Origin: Lacinutrix algicola
GTDB lineage: Bacteria > Bacteroidota > Bacteroidia > Flavobacteriales > Flavobacteriaceae
Length of the DNA stretch: 64,000 nt
Assembly (NCBI RefSeq): GCF_001418085.1
Contig: NZ_LIQH01000032.1
Location: 62,001-126,000 of the forward strand
Direction of reading: 5' to 3'
The position numbers and the translations under genes were made by a program. The notes beneath the pieces are model-generated. The model ran no database searches, had not been told where the DNA came from, and was given only the letters and a program-made list of their open reading frames with translations. Below are positions 1-9,147 of this stretch, one piece after another; position 1 is the stretch's first letter; the number at the start of each line of letters is the position of its first letter.

Positions 1-2201
1 CCGTAACGGTTAAAAATTAGAAGTTCTAGATTAGCATTGAAATCTCTAGAAGTACCAATAGGTTTCCATACCTCGTTTACTGTATCTCCATTAGGTGTAA
101 AATATTGAGGGAAACCTAAAATTGAAAATTCAACAAAAGTGTCTCCGCAACCATTTTTATCGCGAACATAAATAGTGTGAAAGCCAGGAGATAAGTTAGA
201 AAAAGTATTTGAATTTTGATAGAAACTAAATTCGTTATCAATAGCAAATTCATAGTCACCATCTCCAGAAACGGTAATGGTTGCTGTGTTATTTGTTGTT
301 AATTCAGTAAATTCTAAATTGTCTATTGTTGGTTCGTTAGAAGGTACAAGCGTTAAATCTCTAGTGTTTGAGCAGCCATTTGGATCTGTAACAATTACAG
401 TGTAAGTTCCAATTTGGTTCGCTTCTAAGAATGGAGTAGTTATGCCTGTATCTGTTCCATTATAAAACCATTGGTAATAATGATTATTAGGGATATCATT
501 AGTAACACCTCCAGCTAAAGTAATAGTATCTGGAAAACTATTTAAGCAATATAAAAACGATTCGTCCTCTAATAATTGTGGTGTAAACAAGACATTAAGT
601 GTTAACTCCGAAATGGCATAACACTGGTTTGTATCTGTAACTATTTTTACAAAAATGGTTTGAGAATCTACAACTGTATTATTAAAGTTTCCATCTACAC
701 TATTTGTTTCTGCAAAAGCATCTGCACTAGTAGTGTAAAATGTTATTAATGCATTTGCTGGTACTTGAGTTTGTAAAGTCGTTCTAATATCATTTAAATT
801 AAATGTAGAAAAGCCATCTACAATTTCATCGTCGCAAGCATCAACATCTTGTAAAGTTAATGTGTTTGTAGAAATATCTAAAATCACTTCAGCTATAGTT
901 TTACAACCAGTTGCCTGACTAAAAATCACAGCGTAAACAGTTTGTATTACAGCAGTATTCTCAAAACTACTAGCATTAGTAATAGGATTAGTTTCCATTT
1001 CTGCATTAGCAAGTGTGGTGTAGAAATCCACAACTGCTAAACTTGTGTCATTATTTGTGATAACCTCAGAAGCACTATATAAATTGTAAGTTGTTAAGCC
1101 ATCTTGATTACTATCGCACTCGAAAAGCGTGGTGTTAGACACATTTGGAAGTGGAGTATATTCTATAACAATTTCTCCATTTGAAATACAACCATTGGAA
1201 AAAATAACTTCTACACCATAGGTTCCAGCTTGAGTGACATCAAAAGTGTTACAATTAGTACAGGCTACTGTAGTTGTTGGAATACCGTCTATAGACCAAA
1301 TATAAGAAGCACCTGATTGAAATGCATTTAACGTAATAGTTTCATTACCACAAACAGGATTATTAGTTGCAAGAAGTCTATTTGGACCTAAATCTGTAAC
1401 CAGTTCAAAACTTCCAGCTTCTAGAAAAACAGCAGAATCGAAACGGTAATTTTGCTCATCTGCAATTACTAATTTTACATGATAAGTAACATTTGGTGTT
1501 GTAGTTGCTGTTGCTGTTAAAACGGCAGTTTGACCATTAAAATTTATTGGAGCAATAGTATCATTAAAAGAATCGAAATAGATTTCGTTTTCTGCAGCAC
1601 AACCACCAGGGATCTCAGGATGCACTGTTGTTACTTTTACAGGTGTTTGTGTGTCTGGAACTAATGCAATATTTGTATAGTTTGTGCTGCCTACTGGCTT
1701 TATTAAAAAACCAAATAAATCTGAATATTGGCAAGTGTTAGGATCTCCATCTTGATATTCTTCTGAAGCAAAAATATAACGGAAACTAATTTGATTTGCT
1801 AGTGTAGTAAAATCGAATTCGATTATTGTGGCGTTAGTAGTGTTAGATTCTTGTAAAGCCATTTCTAAATCTATGTCACCATTCCAATTTGTAGCATCAT
1901 CATCACTCAAATTAGTGTTCGGTCCAGGAACATTACCTAATCTTCCAGTGCTTAAAACAATTCCGTTTTGAAAAGGAAAGCTTGTACCTGAAGCATCAAA
2001 ATAACCATAACTTTGTTCTGTGCCTCCAAAATTACCACCAACAGTACTAGTAACTTGTACATTAGAGATGCAGTTACTGTCTACTAGTATATCTTCAATT
2101 AATTGTTGTGGAGTATAGGTTTGACTATCTACTGAAATGTTCTGAGCGTTTACAGACATTACACAAAGTAGGATAAATAATATAAGGATTTTCTTTATCA
2201 T
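1..2201 (-). CDS. T9SS type B cargo protein with choice-of-anchor L domain (3' end outside window)
   Basis: Secreted or surface protein of unknown ligand. The start is the ATG at 2201-2199, followed by a signal peptide (MIKKILILFILLCVMSVNAQ). About 733 residues are visible and the frame is open to the window edge. Residues roughly 22-260 form a choice-of-anchor L domain: a FPFQNGIVLSTG motif, an FASEEY motif and a VIADxxxxRFDSAVFLEAGSF-type end are all present. An Ig-like segment, two CD-DG-FxL modules and a further Ig-like segment follow. The last visible residues read FTPNGD ... LLIFNRYG, which is the start of the T9SS type B (gliding motility-associated) C-terminal domain; roughly the last 60 residues are missing. 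It is the fourth of four tandem genes of this kind. Family assignment is firm; its biological role (adhesion, gliding or polymer binding) is inference. Confidence 0.9.
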   Translation of the reverse strand, partial: MIKKILILFILLCVMSVNAQNISVDSQTYTPQQLIEDILVDSNCISNVQVTSTVGGNFGGTEQSYGYFDASGTSFPFQNGIVLSTGRLGNVPGPNTNLSDDDATNWNGDIDLEMALQESNTTNATIIEFDFTTLANQISFRYIFASEEYQDGDPNTCQYSDLFGFLIKPVGSTNYTNIALVPDTQTPVKVTTVHPEIPGGCAAENEIYFDSFNDTIAPINFNGQTAVLTATATTTPNVTYHVKLVIADEQNYRFDSAVFLEAGSFELVTDLGPNRLLATNNPVCGNETITLNAFQSGASYIWSIDGIPTTTVACTNCNTFDVTQAGTYGVEVIFSNGCISNGEIVIEYTPLPNVSNTTLFECDSNQDGLTTYNLYSASEVITNNDTSLAVVDFYTTLANAEMETNPITNASSFENTAVIQTVYAVIFSQATGCKTIAEVILDISTNTLTLQDVDACDDEIVDGFSTFNLNDIRTTLQTQVPANALITFYTTSADAFAETNSVDGNFNNTVVDSQTIFVKIVTDTNQCYAISELTLNVLFTPQLLEDESFLYCLNSFPDTITLAGGVTNDIPNNHYYQWFYNGTDTGITTPFLEANQIGTYTVIVTDPNGCSNTRDLTLVPSNEPTIDNLEFTELTTNNTATITVSGDGDYEFAIDNEFSFYQNSNTFSNLSPGFHTIYVRDKNGCGDTFVEFSILGFPQYFTPNGDTVNEVWKPIGTSRDFNANLELLIFNRY

Positions 2202-2213
2202 AATTACAGCATG

Positions 2214-2221
2214 CAAAGATA
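2214..2221 (-). promoter_or_regulatory. Possible -7 box (TATCTTTG) for the leftmost cargo gene
   Basis: Read on the minus strand this is TATCTTTG, a full match to the Bacteroidota -7 consensus TAnnTTTG. I see no TTG at the expected -33 position. The implied start of transcription lies only about 10 bases before the ATG at 2201, so the transcript would have a very short leader. Chance occurrence is possible in such AT-rich DNA. Confidence 0.35.
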
Positions 2222-2276
2222 AAGAAGTCCTTAAATATTTTATAAGAAATATATGTTAAAGATGTTTCCTTAATAA

Positions 2277-5200
2277 TTAAAGAACTAAAGCAAAGTGCCC
2301 TTTAACTTGAAACTTCTCGTTACCATTAACAACATCTGCTACAAACCAATAATCGCTTGCTGGCATTAGGTTTCCATTGTAACGTCCATTCCAGCCATAA
2401 TCGTTATGTTTTAATACTTTTAAGATTTTTCCGTAACGATCGAAAACAGTAACAACTGTACCTTCTAATTGGCTAACACCTGTAATGTGCCAAGTATCAA
2501 AAAAGCCATCACCATTAGGTGTTACAAATTGTGGTGCATCTATTACAAATACTTTTTTTGGAGGTGTTGGTTCACAACCATTAAGATCTATTACAGTAAT
2601 ATAATGTACACCAATTGGTACATTGTTAAAGATGTTAGAGGCTTGCGGTTCATTATCATTTAACTGATAAATGTAATTTCCAATTCCTGCCGTTTCAACA
2701 ACTATAGTATGCGGATCTTGAAAAGCAGGTGAGACATCGAAATCGACTAAGGCTTGTTGAGATGCCGTAACGCTAAAGTTAGAGGTTGTTGTGCATCCAA
2801 AAGCTGTGGTTACTGTAACCCAATAGTTTCCTATTGTTGTAATATCTATAATTGCGGTTGTCGCTCCAGTAGACCATAAGTAAGCATCAGAAAATTCGTT
2901 AGTTTCTGCAGTAACCACTAATGGCAAATTATCTATACAAACAACTTGATTGGTAATATCTACTTGTGGTTTTCTATTTATATAAACATTAAAAGATCCT
3001 GTAGAAAAACAATTTGTAGCATTATTTTCTATGCGTACATATAGTACTTGCTCGTTTTCTGCATTATAATTTAAATCATCAATTATATTAGTATTATTTA
3101 AAGCATCGTTTTCGGTTTCAAAATAATTGATTGTATAATTATTTGCGTCTTGATTGCCAAGAATAATTGGTGTTTGTTGCTCTAAATTAAATACTAGTAA
3201 ATTATCGAAATCATCATCGCAAGCTTCTAAATCTTGTAAGTTTAAAGTTGGTAATGTATTAACTATTAAAGAAAAAGAACTTGTGTAAAAGCAGCCTGTA
3301 GTGCTAAATTCTGCTCTAACAAAAATAGTATCGTTGTTAGAGGTGTAATTATAATTTGGATCTAATGCATTTTGAGACGTTTGCGCATTTACTAAGTTGG
3401 AGTAGAAGGTAAGTATTACATTTTCTTGTGTGCCAATTAAAGTTTCGGTTGTTTCTGTTAGATTAAAAGTAGCATCTGTTGTTTCGCAAATATTATAGTT
3501 TGTAATTGGTTCTATTTCTGGTGGTAAGTTAACAATAAGATCGAAAGAAACTGAAGCTCCACAATTAGAAACAGTATTGTAAACTTCAATATAAACGGTT
3601 TGCGGATTAGAGGTATTAGTATAAGTTTCTGGATTAGAAATTTGGTTTGTACCAGATAATAAATCTGTTTGGTTGGCATAGTAATTAACAACTGTGTTGT
3701 CCTGTCTAATTGCAAGTACATCTATTTCAACTTGGGTTAAATCGAAAACAACATTGCCATCATAATCTGTGTCACAATCTGTTAAAAATGGTGCAGTTCC
3801 AATAATAGGTACTTGTATAACATTGTATTCGTAAGATGCAATGCCTTTACAAAAAGTGCCATTATCTACACTTGCAAAAAGTTGTTGTGGATTTACTGTA
3901 TTTGTAAAGGTGTCTCCAACTATTGCATTTGTTTCGTTTTCTGCATCTTCTAAAGTTAGGTAATATGTAACAGTTAAAGCATCGGTACTATTAGCAATAA
4001 TTTCTTGTGTTTTATCGTTTAAACTGAAGGTCTCAAAACCATCGTTAGAATTATCATCACATGCATTAACATCGCTTGGTGCATTGTAAATAGGTTCCGA
4101 TCCAACTTCTAAAAAAAATGAAGAAATACCAAAACAACTAGTGTCTGTTATGTTTTCTACAAGAACGTAAATGGTTTGTAATTGTGAAGTGTTATTGTAG
4201 ATGCTATTTTTATCGATGCTAATAGTTAATGCTGAATCTTCAAAATAAGAAACTTCTTTTCCTGTTTGACCGTTTAAAATTTCGACATCTTTATCAGAAA
4301 GAATAAAATCCGAAATTTGGTTACCATCGGTCTCACAATTTCTAAAGTTTGATATTACTGGAAAATTTGGTAATGTATTTACAAGAATATTAATAGGAAC
4401 TAAACCGTAACACCCAGTAGTATTATTTTCAACTTTAGCATAAACAGTAGAAGTTTCGGCACTGTAATTTGTACTGTCTGTAATTTCGTTACTAGAATTA
4501 TTTGCATCTGCTTGCGTTAAGTAATATGAAATTACTGTAGTTGTATCTGTATTAATTTGATTGTTTCTAGAGGTTAAATCTATTATAGAAAAACCATCTT
4601 GATCATCATCACAAATAACAAAACCTGAAGCAGGATTAACAGAAGGCGCAGGTAGTACTTCTATTTGAAAAGGCTTTACATCGTAACATCCAGTTGTACC
4701 ATCTGCAACTCTTACATATAAAGTAAAAGGATTTACAGTATTATTATAAAAAGGAGGTAATATATTAGAACTCGATTCGGCATCCATTTCAGTTTCAAAA
4801 TAAGTAACTATAGGACTGTCAATACCAACAGTAACAATAGAATTAAAAGTAGAAAGTTCTACAGATGTTAAACTATCGTCGTCTGTATCGCAATAAGTCG
4901 CAGGACCATTATTTAAAATAGTTACAGAGTCGTTTACATTTAATTGTATTTCTGTAGTATTTGTACAGTCTGGGTTTTCTATTAAAAGGTATAATTGTTG
5001 AAAACTGTTTTGTACAGCATAAAGTACACTATCATCAATAGGATTGGTGTTATTGTCTAAATCTAATTCGGTTTCATAATAAGTAATTATAATATCTGGC
5101 AAGCCATTAGAAATAACATCTGTAATTGCAGTTAAATCGAAAGTAGCTTCACCATCATCTGGAGATTCGTCACAAGCACCAAAATTTCTAATGTTTGTTC

Positions 5201-7076
5201 CCGTTTCTAAAATATTTGTATGTAATTCTATCGGAACTATTTCGTAGCACGAATTGTTATCGTTTTCAATTCGAATATAAACAAGTTGAAAATCTGGAGT
5301 CGTGTTTTGAAATTGTGTAGGGTTAGGAATTTGGTTTATATCGTTATTTGCATCTTCTTGTGTTACATGGTAACTAACAGTAACATTAGTTGCACCTTGA
5401 AGCACATCTACAATAACACTTGTTAAATCGAATATTTCTAAGCCATCATCGTCTTGTTCGCAGGCATCTAACTGTTGAAGTGTATTATTAATATCTGGGC
5501 TGTCCAATGTTTCAATAGTAACATTTGTAAAAGTAACACATCCAGTTGTAATATCTTCAACTCTAATAAATAACTGTTCTGTTGTATTGATTGGTGTGTA
5601 AGGTGAAGGAATAGCGTTTGTATCACCATCTGCATCTACTTGAGAATAGTGGTAGGTTACACTATAATTTACATTGTTATTTGTTATTTCTGAATCACTA
5701 TTTGTTAGCATTGCATCTCCACTTCCATTATCACAAACTTCTATAGTGCTAGGAGTTATTATTGTTGGTGATGGGTTTACAATTAATTCTACAGAAGAAA
5801 CATGTACGCAACCAGAATTAGTATCTATAGCACGAACATAAACAGTGTGTGGGTTTGTAATATTATTGATAGCGTTAAAACTATTTGTTCCATCTATTGC
5901 TTCTTGATTAGAACTATGGTAGGTTATCGTGTAGTTTGAAGCAAGTATGTTTGTTTCAACTTCAGTGTTTAATGTTGTTAAATCAAAATTTTCTACACCA
6001 TCGTTGCTAGTATCATCACATAGTGCAAAATCTGCTAGCTGAGGAAAAGTTTGTACCGAGTTTAATACAACATCTATTTCATCTTCAAAGGTGCAGTTTG
6101 TTCCATTTAATGGTACAGTAATTATTACAGAATAAGTTCCAGATGTTATAGCAGTTAGAGAGCTAGTAGTTTCTCCAGGAATTATAGCTGTATTTAAATA
6201 CCACTCGTAACTTGCTTGTGGATTGTTAGTTTCCGCATTTAATATTGTTGAGTCATTACATGTAGTAAGGTCTGTACCTAAATCTACACTATTTGTAAAA
6301 CTATTGGCTTCTATAAATACTGCAGAATCGAAGTTTCTATCGGTTTGATCTGCAATTATTAACTTAATTGTGTATTCTACGTTAGGAGTAATATTTGCAG
6401 AAGCAGACATTATTTGAGTTCTTCCATTAAAATTGGTGTCACCCATATTATAACCTTCAAAATAACTTTCATTTTCAGCATCACAAAAGCCAACAATTTC
6501 TTGATGAATAGTGCTTGTATTCACGGGAGTTGTTGTTCCAGGTATAATTGCTAAATTTTGATAGGGTTGTGGAGTGCCTGTTTCTTTGATTAAAAAAGCA
6601 AAACCATCTGAATAGTTACATGGGTAATCGGCAAAATATTCTTCGGATGCTAGAATGTAATTAAAATTAATACTGCTTGTCGCAGAAATAAAAATGAATT
6701 CTATTGAAGTCGCATTTAATGTATTGTTAATTCCTAAGGCAATTTCCAAATCTGGATCTGTTTGCCATGAAGAATCACCTTCGTTAAGTGCATTAGTATT
6801 TTGTGTATTTCCTGCAGAGTTTATGTTACCAGTAGATAATACAATTCCATTTTCGAATGGGAAATTAGAATTTCCTTTTTCAAAAAAACCATAACTAGCG
6901 AATCCGTTATCACTTCCATTAATAGCACTTGATATGTTGGAGACTTCTACACAGCCATCAATTAAAGTATTTATTAATTGTTCTGGAGTTTGGCTATCGT
7001 CTATTGTTATTTGTTGTGCTTGAGTTATTTGCACAAAAAAAACAAAAAGTAATAATGTAGGTAGGTAGTATTTCAT
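2277..7076 (-). CDS. Giant T9SS type B cargo protein, 11 repeat modules
   Basis: Protein of 1599 residues, predicted to be exported by Sec and then across the outer membrane by T9SS. It has a signal peptide (about 1-20, ending TQAQQ), a choice-of-anchor L domain (about 22-260, with FPFENGIVLSTG and ASEEYFADYPC motifs), and an Ig-like segment. Eleven tandem modules of roughly 90 residues follow, each built as CD...DG..xFDLT, then a TYYxTxxDAxxxTNxI motif, then YVR...TGCY. A final Ig-like segment precedes the T9SS type B sorting domain (about 1512-1599: FVTPNGDGFFDTW, VFDRYGKILK, YNGNLMPASDYWF). Modules 71-98 residues long of this kind are common in flavobacterial surface proteins, but their ligand is not known to me. 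It lies between two relatives in the same orientation and has its own promoter candidate upstream. Confidence 0.92.
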   Translation of the reverse strand: MKYYLPTLLLFVFFVQITQAQQITIDDSQTPEQLINTLIDGCVEVSNISSAINGSDNGFASYGFFEKGNSNFPFENGIVLSTGNINSAGNTQNTNALNEGDSSWQTDPDLEIALGINNTLNATSIEFIFISATSSINFNYILASEEYFADYPCNYSDGFAFLIKETGTPQPYQNLAIIPGTTTPVNTSTIHQEIVGFCDAENESYFEGYNMGDTNFNGRTQIMSASANITPNVEYTIKLIIADQTDRNFDSAVFIEANSFTNSVDLGTDLTTCNDSTILNAETNNPQASYEWYLNTAIIPGETTSSLTAITSGTYSVIITVPLNGTNCTFEDEIDVVLNSVQTFPQLADFALCDDTSNDGVENFDLTTLNTEVETNILASNYTITYHSSNQEAIDGTNSFNAINNITNPHTVYVRAIDTNSGCVHVSSVELIVNPSPTIITPSTIEVCDNGSGDAMLTNSDSEITNNNVNYSVTYHYSQVDADGDTNAIPSPYTPINTTEQLFIRVEDITTGCVTFTNVTIETLDSPDINNTLQQLDACEQDDDGLEIFDLTSVIVDVLQGATNVTVSYHVTQEDANNDINQIPNPTQFQNTTPDFQLVYIRIENDNNSCYEIVPIELHTNILETGTNIRNFGACDESPDDGEATFDLTAITDVISNGLPDIIITYYETELDLDNNTNPIDDSVLYAVQNSFQQLYLLIENPDCTNTTEIQLNVNDSVTILNNGPATYCDTDDDSLTSVELSTFNSIVTVGIDSPIVTYFETEMDAESSSNILPPFYNNTVNPFTLYVRVADGTTGCYDVKPFQIEVLPAPSVNPASGFVICDDDQDGFSIIDLTSRNNQINTDTTTVISYYLTQADANNSSNEITDSTNYSAETSTVYAKVENNTTGCYGLVPINILVNTLPNFPVISNFRNCETDGNQISDFILSDKDVEILNGQTGKEVSYFEDSALTISIDKNSIYNNTSQLQTIYVLVENITDTSCFGISSFFLEVGSEPIYNAPSDVNACDDNSNDGFETFSLNDKTQEIIANSTDALTVTYYLTLEDAENETNAIVGDTFTNTVNPQQLFASVDNGTFCKGIASYEYNVIQVPIIGTAPFLTDCDTDYDGNVVFDLTQVEIDVLAIRQDNTVVNYYANQTDLLSGTNQISNPETYTNTSNPQTVYIEVYNTVSNCGASVSFDLIVNLPPEIEPITNYNICETTDATFNLTETTETLIGTQENVILTFYSNLVNAQTSQNALDPNYNYTSNNDTIFVRAEFSTTGCFYTSSFSLIVNTLPTLNLQDLEACDDDFDNLLVFNLEQQTPIILGNQDANNYTINYFETENDALNNTNIIDDLNYNAENEQVLYVRIENNATNCFSTGSFNVYINRKPQVDITNQVVCIDNLPLVVTAETNEFSDAYLWSTGATTAIIDITTIGNYWVTVTTAFGCTTTSNFSVTASQQALVDFDVSPAFQDPHTIVVETAGIGNYIYQLNDNEPQASNIFNNVPIGVHYITVIDLNGCEPTPPKKVFVIDAPQFVTPNGDGFFDTWHITGVSQLEGTVVTVFDRYGKILKVLKHNDYGWNGRYNGNLMPASDYWFVADVVNGNEKFQVKGHFALVL
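2985..6060 (-). repeat. Eleven tandem CD-DG-FDLT protein modules
   Basis: Approximate extent of the coding repeats. Each unit opens with CD or CE followed by an acidic loop and an FDLT-like strand; examples are ALCDDTSNDGVENFDLT, DACEQDDDGLEIFDLT, VICDDDQDGFSIIDLT and EACDDDFDNLLVFNLE. Each closes with (I/V)YVR(I/V)...CY. The paired cysteines at the start and end of each unit could form a disulfide within the module. Repeat similarity is mainly at protein level, so the DNA copies are diverged rather than recently amplified. Confidence 0.8.
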
Positions 7077-7139
7077 CTTTGGGGCATTCTAGCTTTTAAT
7101 TATAATCTCTCGTTAATTCAAAGCATCGGTTTAACGGTT

Positions 7140-7169
7140 CAAAAATAACGTTTATTAGTTTAAAAGCAA
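7140..7169 (-). promoter_or_regulatory. Bacteroidota-type promoter, TTG-19-TATTTTTG
   Basis: On the minus strand a TTG at 7169-7167 is followed after 19 bases by TATTTTTG at 7147-7140, matching the -33 (TTTG) and -7 (TAnnTTTG) elements and their usual spacing. The inferred transcript start is near 7135, giving a leader of about 60 bases before the ATG at 7076. This suggests the 1599-residue cargo gene can be transcribed independently of the gene upstream of it. Confidence 0.55.
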
Positions 7170-7195
7170 AAAATATCGATGAAATACATTGTATT

Positions 7196-9040
7196 TTAAC
7201 GATTTAAGTAAATCCAGCCGGTATAATTACCATGATTGGGATCATTTGTTCTTAATAAGTAAAAATAAGTTCCGGTTGGGACTAATTTTCCTTTGTTAAA
7301 ACCTTGGTTAGAAATGCCATACCATTTTAATTCGTCGTTGCCTATAAAAATAAGATTACCATATCTGCTATAAATTAACAGCTCGTGCTTGTCGAAAATG
7401 GTATAGAGACCCTGGATATTAAAATAATCATTATATCCATCATTATTTGGTGAAAAACCTTTAGGAATATATGGAGGACAATTTTTTGTGTTCAATTGAA
7501 ATGTAAAGATATCGTAACAGTTATTTTTTTCTGCTCGTATATATATATCTTGTGGTGTTATTAGCGATTGATAATTTTCAGGATTAATAATATTACTTAT
7601 ATCCTCTTCCAGGTCTGCAAGAGTTTCAAAAAAGCTAAAATTTATATAATTTGTGTCATTAATTTCTAATAGTGCATCAAATAAATTGAAGGTTGCGGTA
7701 TTAAAGCCAACATCGCATAACTCTAAATGAGATAAGTTAGAAACTGCGGGTTCTGGGAATAACGTAATTACTGTTTCTTCTATATTATTTGTTTCTATAA
7801 TTTCTACAACGGTGCTATTTCCATTACCATCATCATCAACCACAATATTTAATAAGAAATCATCTGGAATTGATATGGGAATTTCAATTGTAATCATTCC
7901 ATTTTCACTACCATTAATAGGAATACTATTTTCTGTTTCTGTTTGTGTTACTAGTTGCCCTTCTGCATAGATGGCAATAGGTGTGTTTACAGGTAGAGGA
8001 TCTGTACTGTTAGTATTGTAAACGGTATAATTTAGAGCAACCACTCTCGAGGCGCAACTAATACTTGTGGAATCTATAGTAATCGTAGCATCTGGTAACT
8101 GGCTGTTTAATACAGTTATAATGTTGTTTATTATTATTAAATCGGCATTAAAAACTCCTGTACTTGGGTTTATAGCTCCTGTTGTTAATTTAATTTCTAC
8201 TTGAGTATCTCCAATATCAATATTGTTTTCAATACTATAAACATCTAAATCTGCATTATAAAATGTTGTGGAATTAGTGAAAGAATTTGTACCATTAAAG
8301 GCATTATCTCCAAAATTTAATGGAGGATTAGAAATAATATTTCCGTTTATAGATAAGCTTTCTCCAAAATTTAGGGCGTTATCGCCTTCCCAAGCTAAGA
8401 AACCAATTTTTGCATTGTCATTGTCGAGTACGTTTACATTTTCAAGTAAAATAGTTTTTTCGGTAATGTTTCTATTGATAATCTCTAGGCCTTGAAATAG
8501 ATTTACTTGGTTTAGTGGGAGTGCATTATTTTCGAATATAACATATAAGCTCCAACCTGCAAAATTAGTTCGATTACCGCAATAACCGGGATTATTTGCT
8601 AAGGTTTCAGAAATGTCTAAATCTGAAAGTGTATATGTTGTATTGCCTTCAGTTAGAATTTGATTTGTTACATCTGCATAGCAGGAAAAATAATTTAAAT
8701 CTCCATATCCAGAATCTGCGTAAACAATATTATAAGTGTCTTCGGCAATAATTTGTGTACTATTAAATGTTACTTCTGTGTCTCCTAATCCTGAACCTGC
8801 CCAATATAAATAAGCAGCTATTATTGTTGAGGTATTGTCTACATTAAGATTTGCTTGAGAAGAAGGAAGTGTTTCACAAAAAGTTTGTACTAAGTTATTT
8901 TCTGCTTGATTTAGTGTGTTGCCTATTGCTAAATAATCATAACGACCATTAAACTGTTGAAAGATGGAGATATCTTGTGCTTTTGATTCAATATGAAAAC
9001 AAAACACAACAAATAATAAGATTAAACTTCTATTTAACAT
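7196..9040 (-). CDS. T9SS type B sorting domain protein with CARDB-like domain
   Basis: Protein of 614 residues with a signal peptide (about 1-21, ending ESKAQ). The N-terminal half is a secreted beta-rich region containing AYLYWAGSG and GWSLYVIFEN motifs, which resembles DUF3344-like surface domains; this is a tentative match. A CARDB-like segment follows at about 315-415, then one copy of the cysteine-bounded module (LELCDVGFNTATFNLFD). The C-terminus (about 530-614: GFSPNNDGYNDYFNI, IYSRYGNLIF, VPTGTYFYLL) is the gliding-motility-associated T9SS type B signal. It lacks the anchor L domain of its three neighbours and has a different, more NNDGYND-like sorting motif. It is probably cargo of the same secretion system; its function is unknown. 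Confidence 0.88.
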   Translation of the reverse strand: MLNRSLILLFVVFCFHIESKAQDISIFQQFNGRYDYLAIGNTLNQAENNLVQTFCETLPSSQANLNVDNTSTIIAAYLYWAGSGLGDTEVTFNSTQIIAEDTYNIVYADSGYGDLNYFSCYADVTNQILTEGNTTYTLSDLDISETLANNPGYCGNRTNFAGWSLYVIFENNALPLNQVNLFQGLEIINRNITEKTILLENVNVLDNDNAKIGFLAWEGDNALNFGESLSINGNIISNPPLNFGDNAFNGTNSFTNSTTFYNADLDVYSIENNIDIGDTQVEIKLTTGAINPSTGVFNADLIIINNIITVLNSQLPDATITIDSTSISCASRVVALNYTVYNTNSTDPLPVNTPIAIYAEGQLVTQTETENSIPINGSENGMITIEIPISIPDDFLLNIVVDDDGNGNSTVVEIIETNNIEETVITLFPEPAVSNLSHLELCDVGFNTATFNLFDALLEINDTNYINFSFFETLADLEEDISNIINPENYQSLITPQDIYIRAEKNNCYDIFTFQLNTKNCPPYIPKGFSPNNDGYNDYFNIQGLYTIFDKHELLIYSRYGNLIFIGNDELKWYGISNQGFNKGKLVPTGTYFYLLRTNDPNHGNYTGWIYLNR

Positions 9041-9094
9041 TTTAGTTTTATAATGACATAAACTTACGAATATTTTAGCTTATAATGTGTAAAC

Positions 9095-9124
9095 AAAAAG
9101 CCTGAACTTTCGTTCAGGCTTTTT
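9095..9124 (-). terminator. Strong intrinsic terminator after the largest cargo gene
   Basis: A perfect 13-base inverted repeat (AAAAAGCCTGAAC / GTTCAGGCTTTTT) with a four-base loop. On the minus strand the stem ends in a T run, so it would stop transcription arriving from the 2462-residue gene just upstream. It splits the cargo array into at least two transcripts. Confidence 0.85.
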
Positions 9125-9147
9125 CTATTTAATAACTAGTATTCTTT

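Noticed and set aside
2469-2663. Open frame on the plus strand inside the 1599-residue cargo gene
   Set aside because: It is antisense to a well-supported protein, has no recognisable domain and is rich in unlikely Cys/Tyr/Trp runs typical of shadow frames.
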